Made by a program: the position numbers and the translations under genes | DNA from: CAVTYH01 sp963738835 | GTDB taxonomy: Bacteria; Planctomycetota; Planctomycetia; Pirellulales; JADZDJ01 | Direction: 5' to 3' | DNA: 64,000 nt | NCBI GenBank assembly: GCA_963738835.1 | Contig: CAVTYH010000009.1 | Coordinates: 310,001 to 374,000, forward strand | Notes under the pieces: generated by a model | Databases searched by the model: none | What the model was told of the DNA's origin: nothing | Seen by the model: only the letters and a program-made list of their open reading frames with translations | Part shown: piece after piece, positions 24,412-33,357 of the stretch | How the letters are laid out: each line of letters opens with the position of its first letter | Numbering within the stretch: position 1 is the first letter of the stretch

Positions 24412-25008
24412 ATGAACGAACGCTCTGCTGAAAACTTGACCCAGCTGCTTGGCCAAGCCTCGACTGGCGACGCGGCAGCGGAGTCGCGATTGATGGAGGC
24501 GGCCTACGAAGAACTGCGGCGGCTGGCCGGTGGAATGATGCGACGCGAGCGGGGGAACCACACGCTGCAGGCGACGGCTTTGGTGAACGAAGCGGCGCTC
24601 CGCATGCTTGGGCAAAACGTGTTGGCCACTTCGGGCGACCGCGCATATTTTTTTGGGGCGATGGCCACCGCGATGCGACGGGTGTTGGTGGACCACGCGC
24701 GAGCGCGGAATGCGCGGCGACGGGGAGGCGGCGAGTGTCAGCGTCAGGGTCTGGACTATGCGGTCGAAGCGATCGAATCGGAAGCCCTGGTGGATTTGGT
24801 CGCCCTGAACGATGCGCTCGATCAGCTCGAAGCCATGAGCGAGCGTCAAAATCGGATTGTCACGCTGCGTTTTTTCGGCGGGATGAGTGTGCCGGAGATT
24901 GCCGAGCATTTGGACGTATCGGTCTCGACGGTGGAGAAGGATTGGCGGCTGGCCCGAGCTTGGCTGCACCGTCAATTGGGCGATGAGTTGACCTCTGGTG
25001 AATCGTAG
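24412..25008 (+). CDS. ECF sigma factor (Sigma70_ECF family)
   Basis: 198 residues. Region 2 is seen in AAYEELRRLAGGMMRRERG and LQATALVNEAALRML, and region 4 helix-turn-helix in MSVPEIAEHLDVSVSTVEKDW (about residues 155-180). This matches the ECF family (PF07638 type) that in planctomycetes is nearly always encoded just before a membrane Ser/Thr kinase. The gene lies 12 bases upstream of such a kinase, so the two are very likely cotranscribed and the kinase probably controls sigma activity. No anti-sigma factor is present. Confidence 0.9.
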   Translation: MNERSAENLTQLLGQASTGDAAAESRLMEAAYEELRRLAGGMMRRERGNHTLQATALVNEAALRMLGQNVLATSGDRAYFFGAMATAMRRVLVDHARARNARRRGGGECQRQGLDYAVEAIESEALVDLVALNDALDQLEAMSERQNRIVTLRFFGGMSVPEIAEHLDVSVSTVEKDWRLARAWLHRQLGDELTSGES

Positions 25009-25020
25009 CTGTGGTGGCTG

Positions 25021-26907
25021 ATGAGTACCGAACGCTGGAAGAAAGTGGGCGAATTGTTTGATCAAGCGCTCGCGCTCGATGCCAGCCAGCTCAAGCAGTT
25101 CTTCGCCGCGCAGTGCGGCGACGATGAATCTCTGCGCAGCGAAGTTGAGGCGTTGCTCGCCAGCGAAGCGGAAGTCGGCGACGGCAACTTCCTGGAGCCG
25201 GGCAACCTGCTCTCCACCAGTGCGGCCGCGTTCCAGTCCGTGGACCCGCTTGTGGGAATGCGGCTGGGCGTCTACGAGGTTCGCAAGCGTACCGGCCAGG
25301 GCGGCATGGGCAACGTGTACCTGGCGACGCGTGTCGAAGATTTTAAGCAGCGTGTGGCGATCAAGGTGCTCAAGCGAGGCTTGGACACCGAAGATATCCT
25401 GCGCAAATTTCGATTGGAGATTCGGGTGCTGGCTGCGCTGGGGCAGCATCCTAACATCGCTCGACTGCTCGATGCCGGCACGACGAAGGATGGGCTGCCG
25501 TATTTCGTCATGGAGTATGTCGAGGGGACGCAGATTGACGAATACTGCGACAGAAATCGATTGTCGGTGAACGAGCGGCTGGAACTGGCGAGCCAGGTTG
25601 CCAATGTGGTCCACTTCGCCCATCAGCATACGGTGATCCATCGCGATCTGAAGCCGAGCAACGTGTTGATCGATGTGCGGGGACGACCGAAGCTGATCGA
25701 TTTTGGGATCGCGAAGATTACCTCGCCAGAATTGGTTGAAGAAACGGTCAATCCGACCAGGACTGAGTACCGCGCACTGACCCCCGAGTACGCCAGCCCT
25801 GAACAGTTGCGCGGCGAACCGCTGACCACAGCGACGGACGTGTATTCGCTAGGTGTTTTGGTTTTTGAACTGTTGACCGGGCGTCGTCCTGCTGATGGCC
25901 AAGGGACCGACACGCGGCGCGAGGCCTCGAGCGCGGAACTACGCGAGTCGCCGCTGCCTAGTAGCGTGGTGCTCGCGGGTGTGGAAGGCACCACCGCGCG
26001 TTCCGCCAAAGCGCGTTCGGCCGAAGAAGTGGCTGCGTGTCGGCAAACCACGGTGCAGCAGCTACGACAACAACTGCGCGGAGATCTCGACAATCTGGTC
26101 GGCATGGCGCTGCGTAGCGAGCCGAAGCGGCGGTACGCGTCGGCCGGGCAATTGGCCGTTGATATTCAGCGTTACCTGGCGGGCGAGCCGATCGTGGCCA
26201 GGCCGCTTGGCCGCACCGAGCGATTCTGGCGCGTGTGTCGGCGGAACCCGGTGCCCGCCAGCTTACTGTTTAGTTTGTTGCTAGCCGCGCTCTTTGGGCT
26301 GATATATCTGACACAACTATCGAAGATTTTGGTGCGGCGGACCGCGCTGCAAAGCGCGGCCCAGCAGTCGGAGATGCTGCTGCAAGGCCATCGCTACTAC
26401 ACCAAAGTGCTCGATGACATCAAATCCCAGGCGCCGGATGCGGCGGCGACGTTGAAACCGCCGGCGACCTTTACCATCGAATTGTTCGCTTTCATAAATC
26501 AGTCGAAAAGCCGTGCGAGCACTCAGGCCAGATTGTTGAGCGAATACCCGTTCAAGATGCGGGCCGGGCGACCGCCGCTGGACGACTTTGAGCTGACCGC
26601 CTTGCGACAGTTCGAAACGAATGGCAAGAAATCCTATTACGAATTTCGCGAATTCGAGCAAATGCCCGTGTTGCGTTACGGCATTGCGATGCGGATGGAG
26701 AAATCCTGCTGCGATTGTCACAATAGCCACCCCCAGAGCACCAAAACCGACTGGAAGCCGGGCGACGTGCGAGGAATATTGGAGGTGATTCGCCCGCTGG
26801 CGGATGACGAGGAGCGAACGCGCGATGGTCTGCTGCTCGCCTTTGGCTGGATGGGCCTGGTATTGGGAAGCGTCTTCGGCCTCGTTTGCCTGGTGCTGCG
26901 ACGTTAG
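25021..26907 (+). CDS. Membrane Ser/Thr protein kinase with a haem-c-binding DUF3365/Tll0287-like sensor
   Basis: 628 residues. The cytoplasmic kinase domain (about 85-385) is complete: glycine loop GQGGMG 92-97, Lys115 in VAIKVL, catalytic HRD 207-209 with LKPSN, DFG 227-229. A transmembrane helix follows (about 412-433). The segment 440-605 ends with MEKSCCDCHNSHPQSTKTDW and GDVRGILEVIRPL; the CXXCH at 563-567 is a covalent haem c site. This layout, including the C-H-N-x-H-P run and the GDVRG strand, is that of DUF3365/Tll0287-like PAS-type haem sensors. A second helix (about 604-625) closes the protein, so the sensor would loop outside the membrane. It probably couples redox state or a gas ligand to phosphorylation of the ECF partner encoded upstream. 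Confidence 0.88.
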   Translation: MSTERWKKVGELFDQALALDASQLKQFFAAQCGDDESLRSEVEALLASEAEVGDGNFLEPGNLLSTSAAAFQSVDPLVGMRLGVYEVRKRTGQGGMGNVYLATRVEDFKQRVAIKVLKRGLDTEDILRKFRLEIRVLAALGQHPNIARLLDAGTTKDGLPYFVMEYVEGTQIDEYCDRNRLSVNERLELASQVANVVHFAHQHTVIHRDLKPSNVLIDVRGRPKLIDFGIAKITSPELVEETVNPTRTEYRALTPEYASPEQLRGEPLTTATDVYSLGVLVFELLTGRRPADGQGTDTRREASSAELRESPLPSSVVLAGVEGTTARSAKARSAEEVAACRQTTVQQLRQQLRGDLDNLVGMALRSEPKRRYASAGQLAVDIQRYLAGEPIVARPLGRTERFWRVCRRNPVPASLLFSLLLAALFGLIYLTQLSKILVRRTALQSAAQQSEMLLQGHRYYTKVLDDIKSQAPDAAATLKPPATFTIELFAFINQSKSRASTQARLLSEYPFKMRAGRPPLDDFELTALRQFETNGKKSYYEFREFEQMPVLRYGIAMRMEKSCCDCHNSHPQSTKTDWKPGDVRGILEVIRPLADDEERTRDGLLLAFGWMGLVLGSVFGLVCLVLRR

Positions 26908-27130
26908 ACAGTAGGCCGCAGTACGACAGAGCTTCTTCAAGCCCGCTAGAGAAGGGCCGTTTTTCCGCGGTTTTTCTGGCAAATCTAGCCCTTAAAGGCC
27001 CTCCGCAAAAGAAGTGAAAATCTTTTACGGGGTTCTCGCCTTTCTCTCGCCATTCTGTGTGTAAGCCATGCCGCGACGTTCTGCGGCAGGCAAGTCTCGA
27101 ACACACGACTCACTAGGAAGGAAAGAAATC

Positions 27131-28305
27131 ATGACCCGCTCATTCGCTTTCTCGCTGTTGACCATCGTTGTCGTCCTGAACCAAACCAATGCCTTTGCAG
27201 TTCCCCCCGCTATGTTCGTGACTCTCGGAAGCCGAGAGAGAACTGTGCGAACTGACCAAACGCCACGGAATTCGGCAAATCTACCGCAAACTTCACAACT
27301 GGATAACGAACTGCTTGAAACATACCAATCGCTCAATTCGCTGGCCGACAAGATTCATCGCTCGGAGCAGGCGGTTGAATCGGCTCGTAAGGCGGCTCAG
27401 GATGTGCAGATGATGATCAAAGCCCTGGGGCAGCTCGACAGCAAAATTGGTCGCATCAAAGGCGAGCTGGAATCGTTATCCAAGATTCCTCAGCTACGGG
27501 TGCTGAAGCCGCTGGTGAAGAGTTTAGACAATGTATCCAAAGAGATTCACAAGCTGCGAGTCAAGGCAGACCAGGCCGATCGCGACTATGTGCGACCGAT
27601 GATCAGCCGGCTCAAGAAAGTGGAGGGTACGCTCGAAACGAAGCTGGCAGAAGTGCGCAAGTTGCCAGCCAAACGCAACAAGCTCGCCAACAACTCGCAC
27701 AACTGCGTAGCTTCGTGGAAGGTCGCGGCAATCGTCCTGCTGAGGCTGCAGCACTCGAAGCTGTTGCCCGACCGGTGCGTCAGACGATTCATCCCCTGAG
27801 TCAAATGGTTTCGCAGCTGAATCGATCGCTGGACAACGTCGAACGTAACTTCAATGGCTTGACGCAAAAGCTCAATGTGGTAAGTCGGGCGAACGGTTCG
27901 TTGAATAAGCTAGATCGTGACCTGGCCGCTGCCGACAACGTAGCTCGTGAGTTGGGCAAGGTAATGTCGATGTCGATCTCGATCAAGTTCCCCATCAACG
28001 TGTCCGTGTCAGTGCGACAAGTTCTGGAAGCTCCCGGGAAGTTGCTTGACATCGTTGTCAAACCGCTGGAGGAATTGGCTCGCAAGGCGCTCGACCCAGT
28101 ACTTCGCAAGACGAATATCAACATCAGCCTGCCGCGTGAGTTGACCTCGCTGTCAGGACAGTTCGTCGGCTTGTCGTCGGTCCTGGCGGGTATTCAATCG
28201 CCGATCTCGAAGATCGAACAGGACTTGCAAGTTCAGGTGCCGCAGAACTATGGCAACCAGATCAGCCGTCTGGCGAATATGACCACCTCGCAGCTGGCTC
28301 GCTAG
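27131..28305 (+). CDS. Secreted coiled-coil protein of unknown function (one frameshift)
   Basis: About 390 residues once joined. Start at 27131 has GGAAGGAAAG just upstream and begins a signal peptide (RSFAFSLLTIVVVLNQTNAFA). The mature part is almost entirely heptad-rich helix (TYQSLNSLADKIHRSEQAVE, VKSLDNVSKEIHKLRVKADQ, SQMVSQLNRSLDNVERNF) with a region of short beta strands (SISIKFPINVSVSVRQVL). The break near 27668 is mended by adding one C (GCCAAC to GCCCAAC), giving KLAQQLAQLRSFVEG. No known domain recognised. It may be a periplasmic structural or spacer protein. It follows the haem kinase in the same direction after 220 bases and has its own strong terminator, so it is probably a separate, well expressed unit. 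Confidence 0.75.
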
Positions 28306-28336
28306 ACCGGCACTCCAACGAGAGTTACCCCGAACC

Positions 28337-28369
28337 CGCAGTCACTCCCGAGTGACTGCGTTTTTTTTT
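28337..28369 (+). terminator. Rho-independent terminator
   Basis: A perfect 10-bp stem CGCAGTCACT/AGTGACTGCG around the loop CCCG, followed by nine T residues (28361-28369), 32 bases after the stop of the coiled-coil gene. It is the clearest intrinsic terminator in the window. Confidence 0.93.
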
Positions 28370-28641
28370 GGCGGCGAAGACGATCAACGTCGTGTCATGG
28401 CCTCACGATTCGGCGCACGTTAATCGGCTATTTACCTGCCAACTATTGCGCGCCAAATATTGGAGCAAAGCGAGTACCGCAGGATGAGAGCCTTCGCTTC
28501 AGAAGTGTGCAACGAGACCTTAACAAATCGCGTTCCAGAATAGGTTCATTTGCCGACATTTCTTGCGATAAGTTCTGCTGCTTCCGAATTTTCGGGTCCC
28601 GCCATATGAAAACTCGAGTCATCTATCAAAACGCCAAGAAC

Positions 28642-28845
28642 TCATGGCGAATTAGTTTCTCGGCGTAGCAGCGCCTGGTCATCCAGTTGCTTTAACAGGT
28701 ACCGGCGAGCTTCTTCAAAGCGTGCCGAGAGCCAAGCGTCGGGAAGTAGCGTTGTGGCCGCGGGCGGCGAGTTGCGTGTTAACTGGACCAGCTGATCGCG
28801 CACGTAGGCAACCGGCTCGACTTGATTCGAGTTGGCGCTAGCCAT
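28642..28845 (-). pseudogene. IS66-type transposase C-terminal remnant
   Basis: A 67-residue fragment reading NQVEPVAYVRDQLVQL then LLPDAWLSARFEEARRYLL resembles the C-terminal element of IS66 family transposases (N-x-VEP-x-AY-x-RD followed by LLPDAW). The catalytic DDE core and the accessory genes are absent, and the expected W-after-R ending has become Y. No terminal inverted repeats are obvious. I read it as the scar of an old insertion just downstream of the terminator. Confidence 0.55.
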
Positions 28846-29455
28846 GATGCCTCACCGCCTGGTTTTCCCCATCGCAGAGATTCGCTGGACATTTCACGGG
28901 AGTCTGGGAGCCAATTTTCGCGCCGCACCTTGGATTCCGTTCGTGCTGCTCTTTGCGCAAATTACCCAGAGTTTTTGGGCTCGAAAAGCTCCGCGATGAA
29001 CCTGAACATGCTTTTGTCGCACGTGTGGGTCCCGCAGGTGGCCGCCTTGGTGGCGACAGGCAGCATTGGCCAGCGGGCTAGGATCAGTGCCAAGTCGGGG
29101 TCTATGGGGACGGAAATGCCGCCAAGCGCGCCACATGTTGCATCACCCTGAGCGGAATTCACTGGATTTCCCGCCGAATCTGCGATATGTTCGGCACCTG
29201 TGGGTTGTACTTAACGTAAGCTGAAGCTAAACCGCAGGTTCGGTTGCGACAAGTGGGCAAGGAGCAAGTTTGATTTGCATGTTTCATGGCTGAACACCCT
29301 CAGGGTTGTTGACCAGCCGGGTGATTGAAGCCAGCACGCTCCAGCCTTCAGCTCAACATCATTTCAGTCGTACTTTCCTCCTTCGACCGCACCTCGACAC
29401 TATTAGCACGACTTATTTAGAAAGCGTCGCTGCTTGTACGCTCAAGGAAACAAAG
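28846..29455. other. Accessory intergenic stretch with possible mobile-element debris
   Basis: About 600 bases without an intact gene. On the minus strand 28962-29162 encodes DPDLALILARWPMLP, similar in style to short planctomycete ORFs with a DPDLARxxAAWPxLP phrase often seen beside recombinases. This is recalled from family patterns, not verified. The rest up to 29455 holds the leader of the NIPSNAP gene. Confidence 0.3.
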
Positions 29456-30279
29456 ATGCAAAGACGCGACTTCATCGCAACTTCGGCCGCGGCCGCAGTC
29501 GGTTTGGCGGCTTCAGCGACTTCGCGCCGTGTGTTGGCCGCTGACGAAAGGAGCGGCAGCGGCGGCGATCGGCTGATGCTTGAATTGCGGAAATACCACT
29601 TTGAAACTCCGGCCCAGCAGGAAGCTTATAACAAGTTTCTTGCCAATGCCGCGGTGCCTGCATACAACCGGGCCGGGGTTCAGCCGGTTGGCGTGTTCAA
29701 GCTGCTAGCCAGTGATAATCCGGAGCTGAAGCTAACGGAAAACCCTCTTGAGTTGTGGCTGCTTTTACCGCACAAGTCGTTCGAGTCATTTGTCACGCTG
29801 GAACCACGACTTGCAGCCGATGAAGCATTTCAAAAGGCCGGGCGTGAAATTCTCTTGGCGCCCAAATCAAAACCGGCATTTACACGCTATGAGAGCTCGC
29901 TGCTTTATGCCTTTGAAGGATTCCAAAAGGTGACCCCACCTGCCAAGGTCGACACGCGCGTTCTGGAGCTTCGCACCTACGAAAATCCTAATCAGGAGCC
30001 GCGCTGAACAAGATGAAGATGTTCAACTCCGGAGAAATCCCGATCTTCGAGAACGTCGGGATGCCGGGCGTGTTTTTTGGCGAGGCAGTCGCCGGTCCGA
30101 ACCTGCCCCAGCTAACCTACATGATCGCGCACGCCGATCTAGAAAGCGTGAAAAAGAATTGGGATGGTTTTCGCGGCAATGCGGACTGGAAACGACTCAG
30201 CGCGGATCCAGAATATGAAGACAACGTCTCAAAAATTCAGCATTATTTCCTGCGGCCGGCCGACGGGTCGCAGATTTAA
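29456..30279 (+). CDS. NIPSNAP-family protein with Tat signal (one frameshift)
   Basis: About 275 residues. Start at 29456 (AAGGAAA upstream) gives a twin-arginine signal MQRRDFIATSAAAAVGLAAS. Two ferredoxin-like NIPSNAP repeats follow. The first starts at MLELRKYHFETPAQQEAYNK, the second at VLELRTYENPNQEP and continues as NKMKMFNSGEIPIFENVGMP, with the signature FFGEAVAGPNLPQLTYM and the ending YFLRPADGSQI. A one-base loss near 30000 (GCCGGCGCTG read as GCCGCGCTG) separates the two repeats. Function of bacterial NIPSNAP proteins is poorly defined. The exported form is common in planctomycetes. It stands upstream of the GH44 gene. Confidence 0.85.
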
Positions 30280-30368
30280 AGTTCTCAGCCGTACGTGGTT
30301 ACACTGGCGGACGTTGCTTGTGTCGCATAACATAAGTATCAGGCTGCAATGGAATACAAAGTGCCTTC

Positions 30369-32429
30369 ATGGGCCGAAGCGCACTTCAAGCACAGGCTGA
30401 ACTTGTGAGTCATGCGATCGCAGCTTGGAGTCGATGGCGGTTGGCTCGACGAGCCGCCGGCGCGGCGATTTTTTTCATCAGCACTGGGCCGGGTGTTTTA
30501 TTGGCACAAGTGCAGATCAACATCAATTCCGCGCAATCGGTGAAAGCGATCTCACCCTATATCTACGGCGCAAATTCCAGTGCCATTGTCAACGCCACGG
30601 TTCAGCGACTCGGAGGCAATCGTTGGACGGCGTACAACTGGGAAAATAACGACTCAAACGCCGGCAACGATTATCATTTCCAGAACGACAATTATCTCAG
30701 CAGTTCGTCGACTGCAGGCGCCGCGGTGCTGCCGGCCATCCAGAGCGCCGCCAGCAAACATCAAGCGCTATTGCTGACGATTCCCATGAACGGCTATGTG
30801 TCGGCCGATCGATTGGGAAACGGCGATGTTCGGTATCCGAGTGGCGATACCAGCCAGCCGCAGCTTCCGCAAGCGACCGTTCTGGCGACGCGGTTCGTGC
30901 CAGAATATCCAGCCAAACCCGGCGGACCGGCGAGCTTCACACTAACTCCCAGCACAGCCGACGGCGCGGTGTATCAAGACGAGTTTGTGAATTGGGTGAA
31001 CCATAAAACGGTCTCCGGCCAGCAAGTATTCTACGATTTGGATAACGAGCCCGATCTGTGGTCGAGCACACACGCCGAAGTGCATCCCAGCGCCGCGACC
31101 TATCAAGAACTGGTTAACGACAGCATCGCTTATGCCACGGCGATCAAAGCGGTTTCGCCCAACGCGCTTGTGTTCGGCGGAGTGAATTATGGTTGGCAAG
31201 GATTCGTCCAACTGCAGAGCGCGACGAAAGATTCGAGCATTAACAACACCATTCTGAATTTTCAGGCCTCGTACTTGAAGCAGATGCACGCCGCCGATGT
31301 TGCCGCCGGCAAGCGGTTGGTCGATGTGCTCGACATGCACTGGTATCCCGAGGCCAAGGGCACTAATGGAGTGCGGATCATCAACAACGACACAGCGGCG
31401 GCCACGGTAGCGGCGCGAGTTCAAGCGGCCCGTTCGTTATGGGATCCAACGTACACTTACAACACCGACCCTACACTCGGCGAAAACAGTTGGATCACGC
31501 ACGACTCGCTCCCCTATCAACCCGCCAGCACGCCGGCGCCTTTCAACACAACGGCCATCCAACTGTTGCCGCGAGAGCAATCGCTCATTAATCAGTACGA
31601 TTCGGGCATGAAGCTGTCGATTAGCGAATATAACTATGGCGCCGGCAATCACATTTCCGGAGGTGTGGCTGAGGCCGATGCTCTGGGCGTGTTTGGACAA
31701 CAAGGAGTTTTTGCTGCCAACTGGTGGCCAGACGGCACGAGCGGTAGCTTCGTCAATGCGGCCTTCAACATGTATCTGAATTACAACGGCCGCGGTGGCG
31801 AGTTCGGCAACACTTCCATTCAAGCGACCAGCAGCAGCATTGCGACCACCGCCGTTTACGCCAGCCAGGATGCCGGCAATCCGAATCGCATGGTGGTCGT
31901 GCTTATCAACCGTACGAATTCAGCCGCCACGGCAAATATGAATATCACGAACAGCCAGCAGTTGTCGCTGGTGGATGCTTATCAACTTGCCGGCAGCTCG
32001 GCCGCAATTTCACATGTAGTGTTCAATGCAGCGGCGCCGCAATGGCAGTGGCTGGGGGCGAATTCGCTAAGTTACAACATGCAACCGATGAGTGTGACGA
32101 CGCTCGCGCTGGTGCGCCCGCAGCTCGGCGATATGAATCTGGATGGCCTGTTCACAAACGCCGATATCCAGGCAATGATCGATGCGGTGGCGAATCCGAC
32201 GGCCTATGAAGCTGCTCGTAATTTGTCCGACGCCAACCTGGTGGCGCTGGGCGATTTCAACGGCGACGGCGTTTTTTCGAGCGCCGATGTTGTGCCAATG
32301 CTAAATGCCCTGGCCCACGGCGGCCCACTGCAAAGCGTGCCCGAACCTGCGAGCGCGGTTCTGTTTGGCATCGGCACTGCGGTAGGTTTGGCTGCCTTAT
32401 GGCGCAAACACCGCCGACGATGCGAGTAA
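30369..32429 (+). CDS. Secreted GH44 endoglucanase/xyloglucanase with dockerin-like and PEP-CTERM modules
   Basis: 686 residues, intact. A signal segment ending GPGVLLAQ (about residue 48) precedes a GH44 catalytic domain (about 50-590): ISPYIYGANSS, RLGGNRWTAYNWENNDSNAG, DNYLSSSS, acid/base Glu227 in DLDNEPDLW, FGGVNYGW, MHWYPEA, nucleophile Glu420 in SISEYNYGAG. These match GH44 cellulase/xyloglucanase signatures. Residues about 592-655 hold a dockerin-like pair (DMNLDGLFTNADI and DFNGDGVFSSADV). The C-terminus is a PEP-CTERM tag (SVPEPASAVLFGIG, helix, KHRRR). So the enzyme is exported and probably kept at the surface. It degrades beta-1,4-glucan or xyloglucan chains. Confidence 0.93.
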   Translation: MGRSALQAQAELVSHAIAAWSRWRLARRAAGAAIFFISTGPGVLLAQVQININSAQSVKAISPYIYGANSSAIVNATVQRLGGNRWTAYNWENNDSNAGNDYHFQNDNYLSSSSTAGAAVLPAIQSAASKHQALLLTIPMNGYVSADRLGNGDVRYPSGDTSQPQLPQATVLATRFVPEYPAKPGGPASFTLTPSTADGAVYQDEFVNWVNHKTVSGQQVFYDLDNEPDLWSSTHAEVHPSAATYQELVNDSIAYATAIKAVSPNALVFGGVNYGWQGFVQLQSATKDSSINNTILNFQASYLKQMHAADVAAGKRLVDVLDMHWYPEAKGTNGVRIINNDTAAATVAARVQAARSLWDPTYTYNTDPTLGENSWITHDSLPYQPASTPAPFNTTAIQLLPREQSLINQYDSGMKLSISEYNYGAGNHISGGVAEADALGVFGQQGVFAANWWPDGTSGSFVNAAFNMYLNYNGRGGEFGNTSIQATSSSIATTAVYASQDAGNPNRMVVVLINRTNSAATANMNITNSQQLSLVDAYQLAGSSAAISHVVFNAAAPQWQWLGANSLSYNMQPMSVTTLALVRPQLGDMNLDGLFTNADIQAMIDAVANPTAYEAARNLSDANLVALGDFNGDGVFSSADVVPMLNALAHGGPLQSVPEPASAVLFGIGTAVGLAALWRKHRRRCE

Positions 32430-32451
32430 CTGCCGTCGATCAAGCTGTTCG

Positions 32452-33312
32452 CTATCCACGGGATGCCTTTTGTGCCCCTGCCGAAGCCACTGCCAAACAT
32501 TCCTGAATATCGGCAATCGGATTTTCCGGCTTCTCTTCGTATTCAAGCGCCAAGCTGCAATCGGGCGGAAAGTTTACTTTTCGCAGCGCTTTGAATACGG
32601 CTTCCACATCGAGCTGTCCCTTGCCGAGAATCACACCCTTTGCATTCGCCTTGGGTTCCGCAAAATCCTTGAGATGAATTCCGTACAGCCGGTCTTCCAG
32701 CAGATAAATGGCTTTCACCGGATCTTCGGCCGAGCGAATGTAATGCCCCAGGTCGGCGCACGCGCCAATATTTTTGTGATGCCCGTTGATGGCATTCAAT
32801 ACATCAGCCACTTTGTTGTAACGAGCGCCCGGTCCGTGGTTATGGATGGCAATGCGGATGCCATATTCTTCGACCAGCTTGTCGAGACTGTCGAACGAAT
32901 CTTCCGTCGGATCGGCGGAGATGTTTTTGAATCCGGCTTTCTTTGCGAACTCGAAAATCTTGCGATTTGCATCATGGTTCTTGGTAAAAGCGTTGACGCC
33001 GTGAGCGAGCGACATGATTTCCAAGCCGGCTATTTTGTCCTGAATTTCTTTGATTCGTTCGTCGCTCGAATTCAGTGGAAAGTGGGAGCCGAAGAATTCG
33101 ACATATCGCAGGCCGAGATCGTCGTGAGTAATTTGCAAAGCCTTATCCACCGGAAAGTTTCGCAGCGAATAGCTCTGGATTCCCATCAAGAATCCGCCGT
33201 ACTTGCTCTTGTCGTCATCGGCTTTTAAAATTCGCGGCGCACCAAGCACAGCAGCGCCGGCGGCCGCAGAAACAGTTCCCAAGAATCCTCGTCGCGAAAT
33301 TGAGTTTGTCAT
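32452..33312 (-). CDS. Tat-exported sugar phosphate isomerase/epimerase-like TIM-barrel protein
   Basis: About 286 residues from the ATG at 33312, which gives a Tat signal (SISRRGFLGTVSAAAGAAVL). The mature domain is the xylose-isomerase-like AP-endonuclease-2 TIM barrel: GIQSYSLRNFPVDKALQI, YVEFFGSHFPL, IAIHNHGPGARYN, IGACADLGHYIRSAEDP, YGIHLKDFAEP and LALEYEEKPENP supply the usual His/Glu/Asp metal ligands on strand ends. These proteins isomerise or epimerise sugars, often in carbohydrate utilisation loci. It follows the FecR gene by 45 bases on the same strand, suggesting one operon controlled by the ECF/FecR pair. Confidence 0.88.
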   Translation of the reverse strand: MTNSISRRGFLGTVSAAAGAAVLGAPRILKADDDKSKYGGFLMGIQSYSLRNFPVDKALQITHDDLGLRYVEFFGSHFPLNSSDERIKEIQDKIAGLEIMSLAHGVNAFTKNHDANRKIFEFAKKAGFKNISADPTEDSFDSLDKLVEEYGIRIAIHNHGPGARYNKVADVLNAINGHHKNIGACADLGHYIRSAEDPVKAIYLLEDRLYGIHLKDFAEPKANAKGVILGKGQLDVEAVFKALRKVNFPPDCSLALEYEEKPENPIADIQECLAVASAGAQKASRG

Positions 33313-33357
33313 GTTTGTTGCCTTGTCGTGAAATGAAGAAGGACGAGTCAAATTCTC

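Noticed and set aside
24412..28369. Reading the region as a defence island because kinase and coiled-coil genes are adjacent
   Set aside because: The kinase is a typical ECF-linked sensor and no nuclease or other defence module is present.
28894..29162. A recombinase gene
   Set aside because: Only a short phrase resembles proteins seen beside recombinases; no catalytic residues are present.
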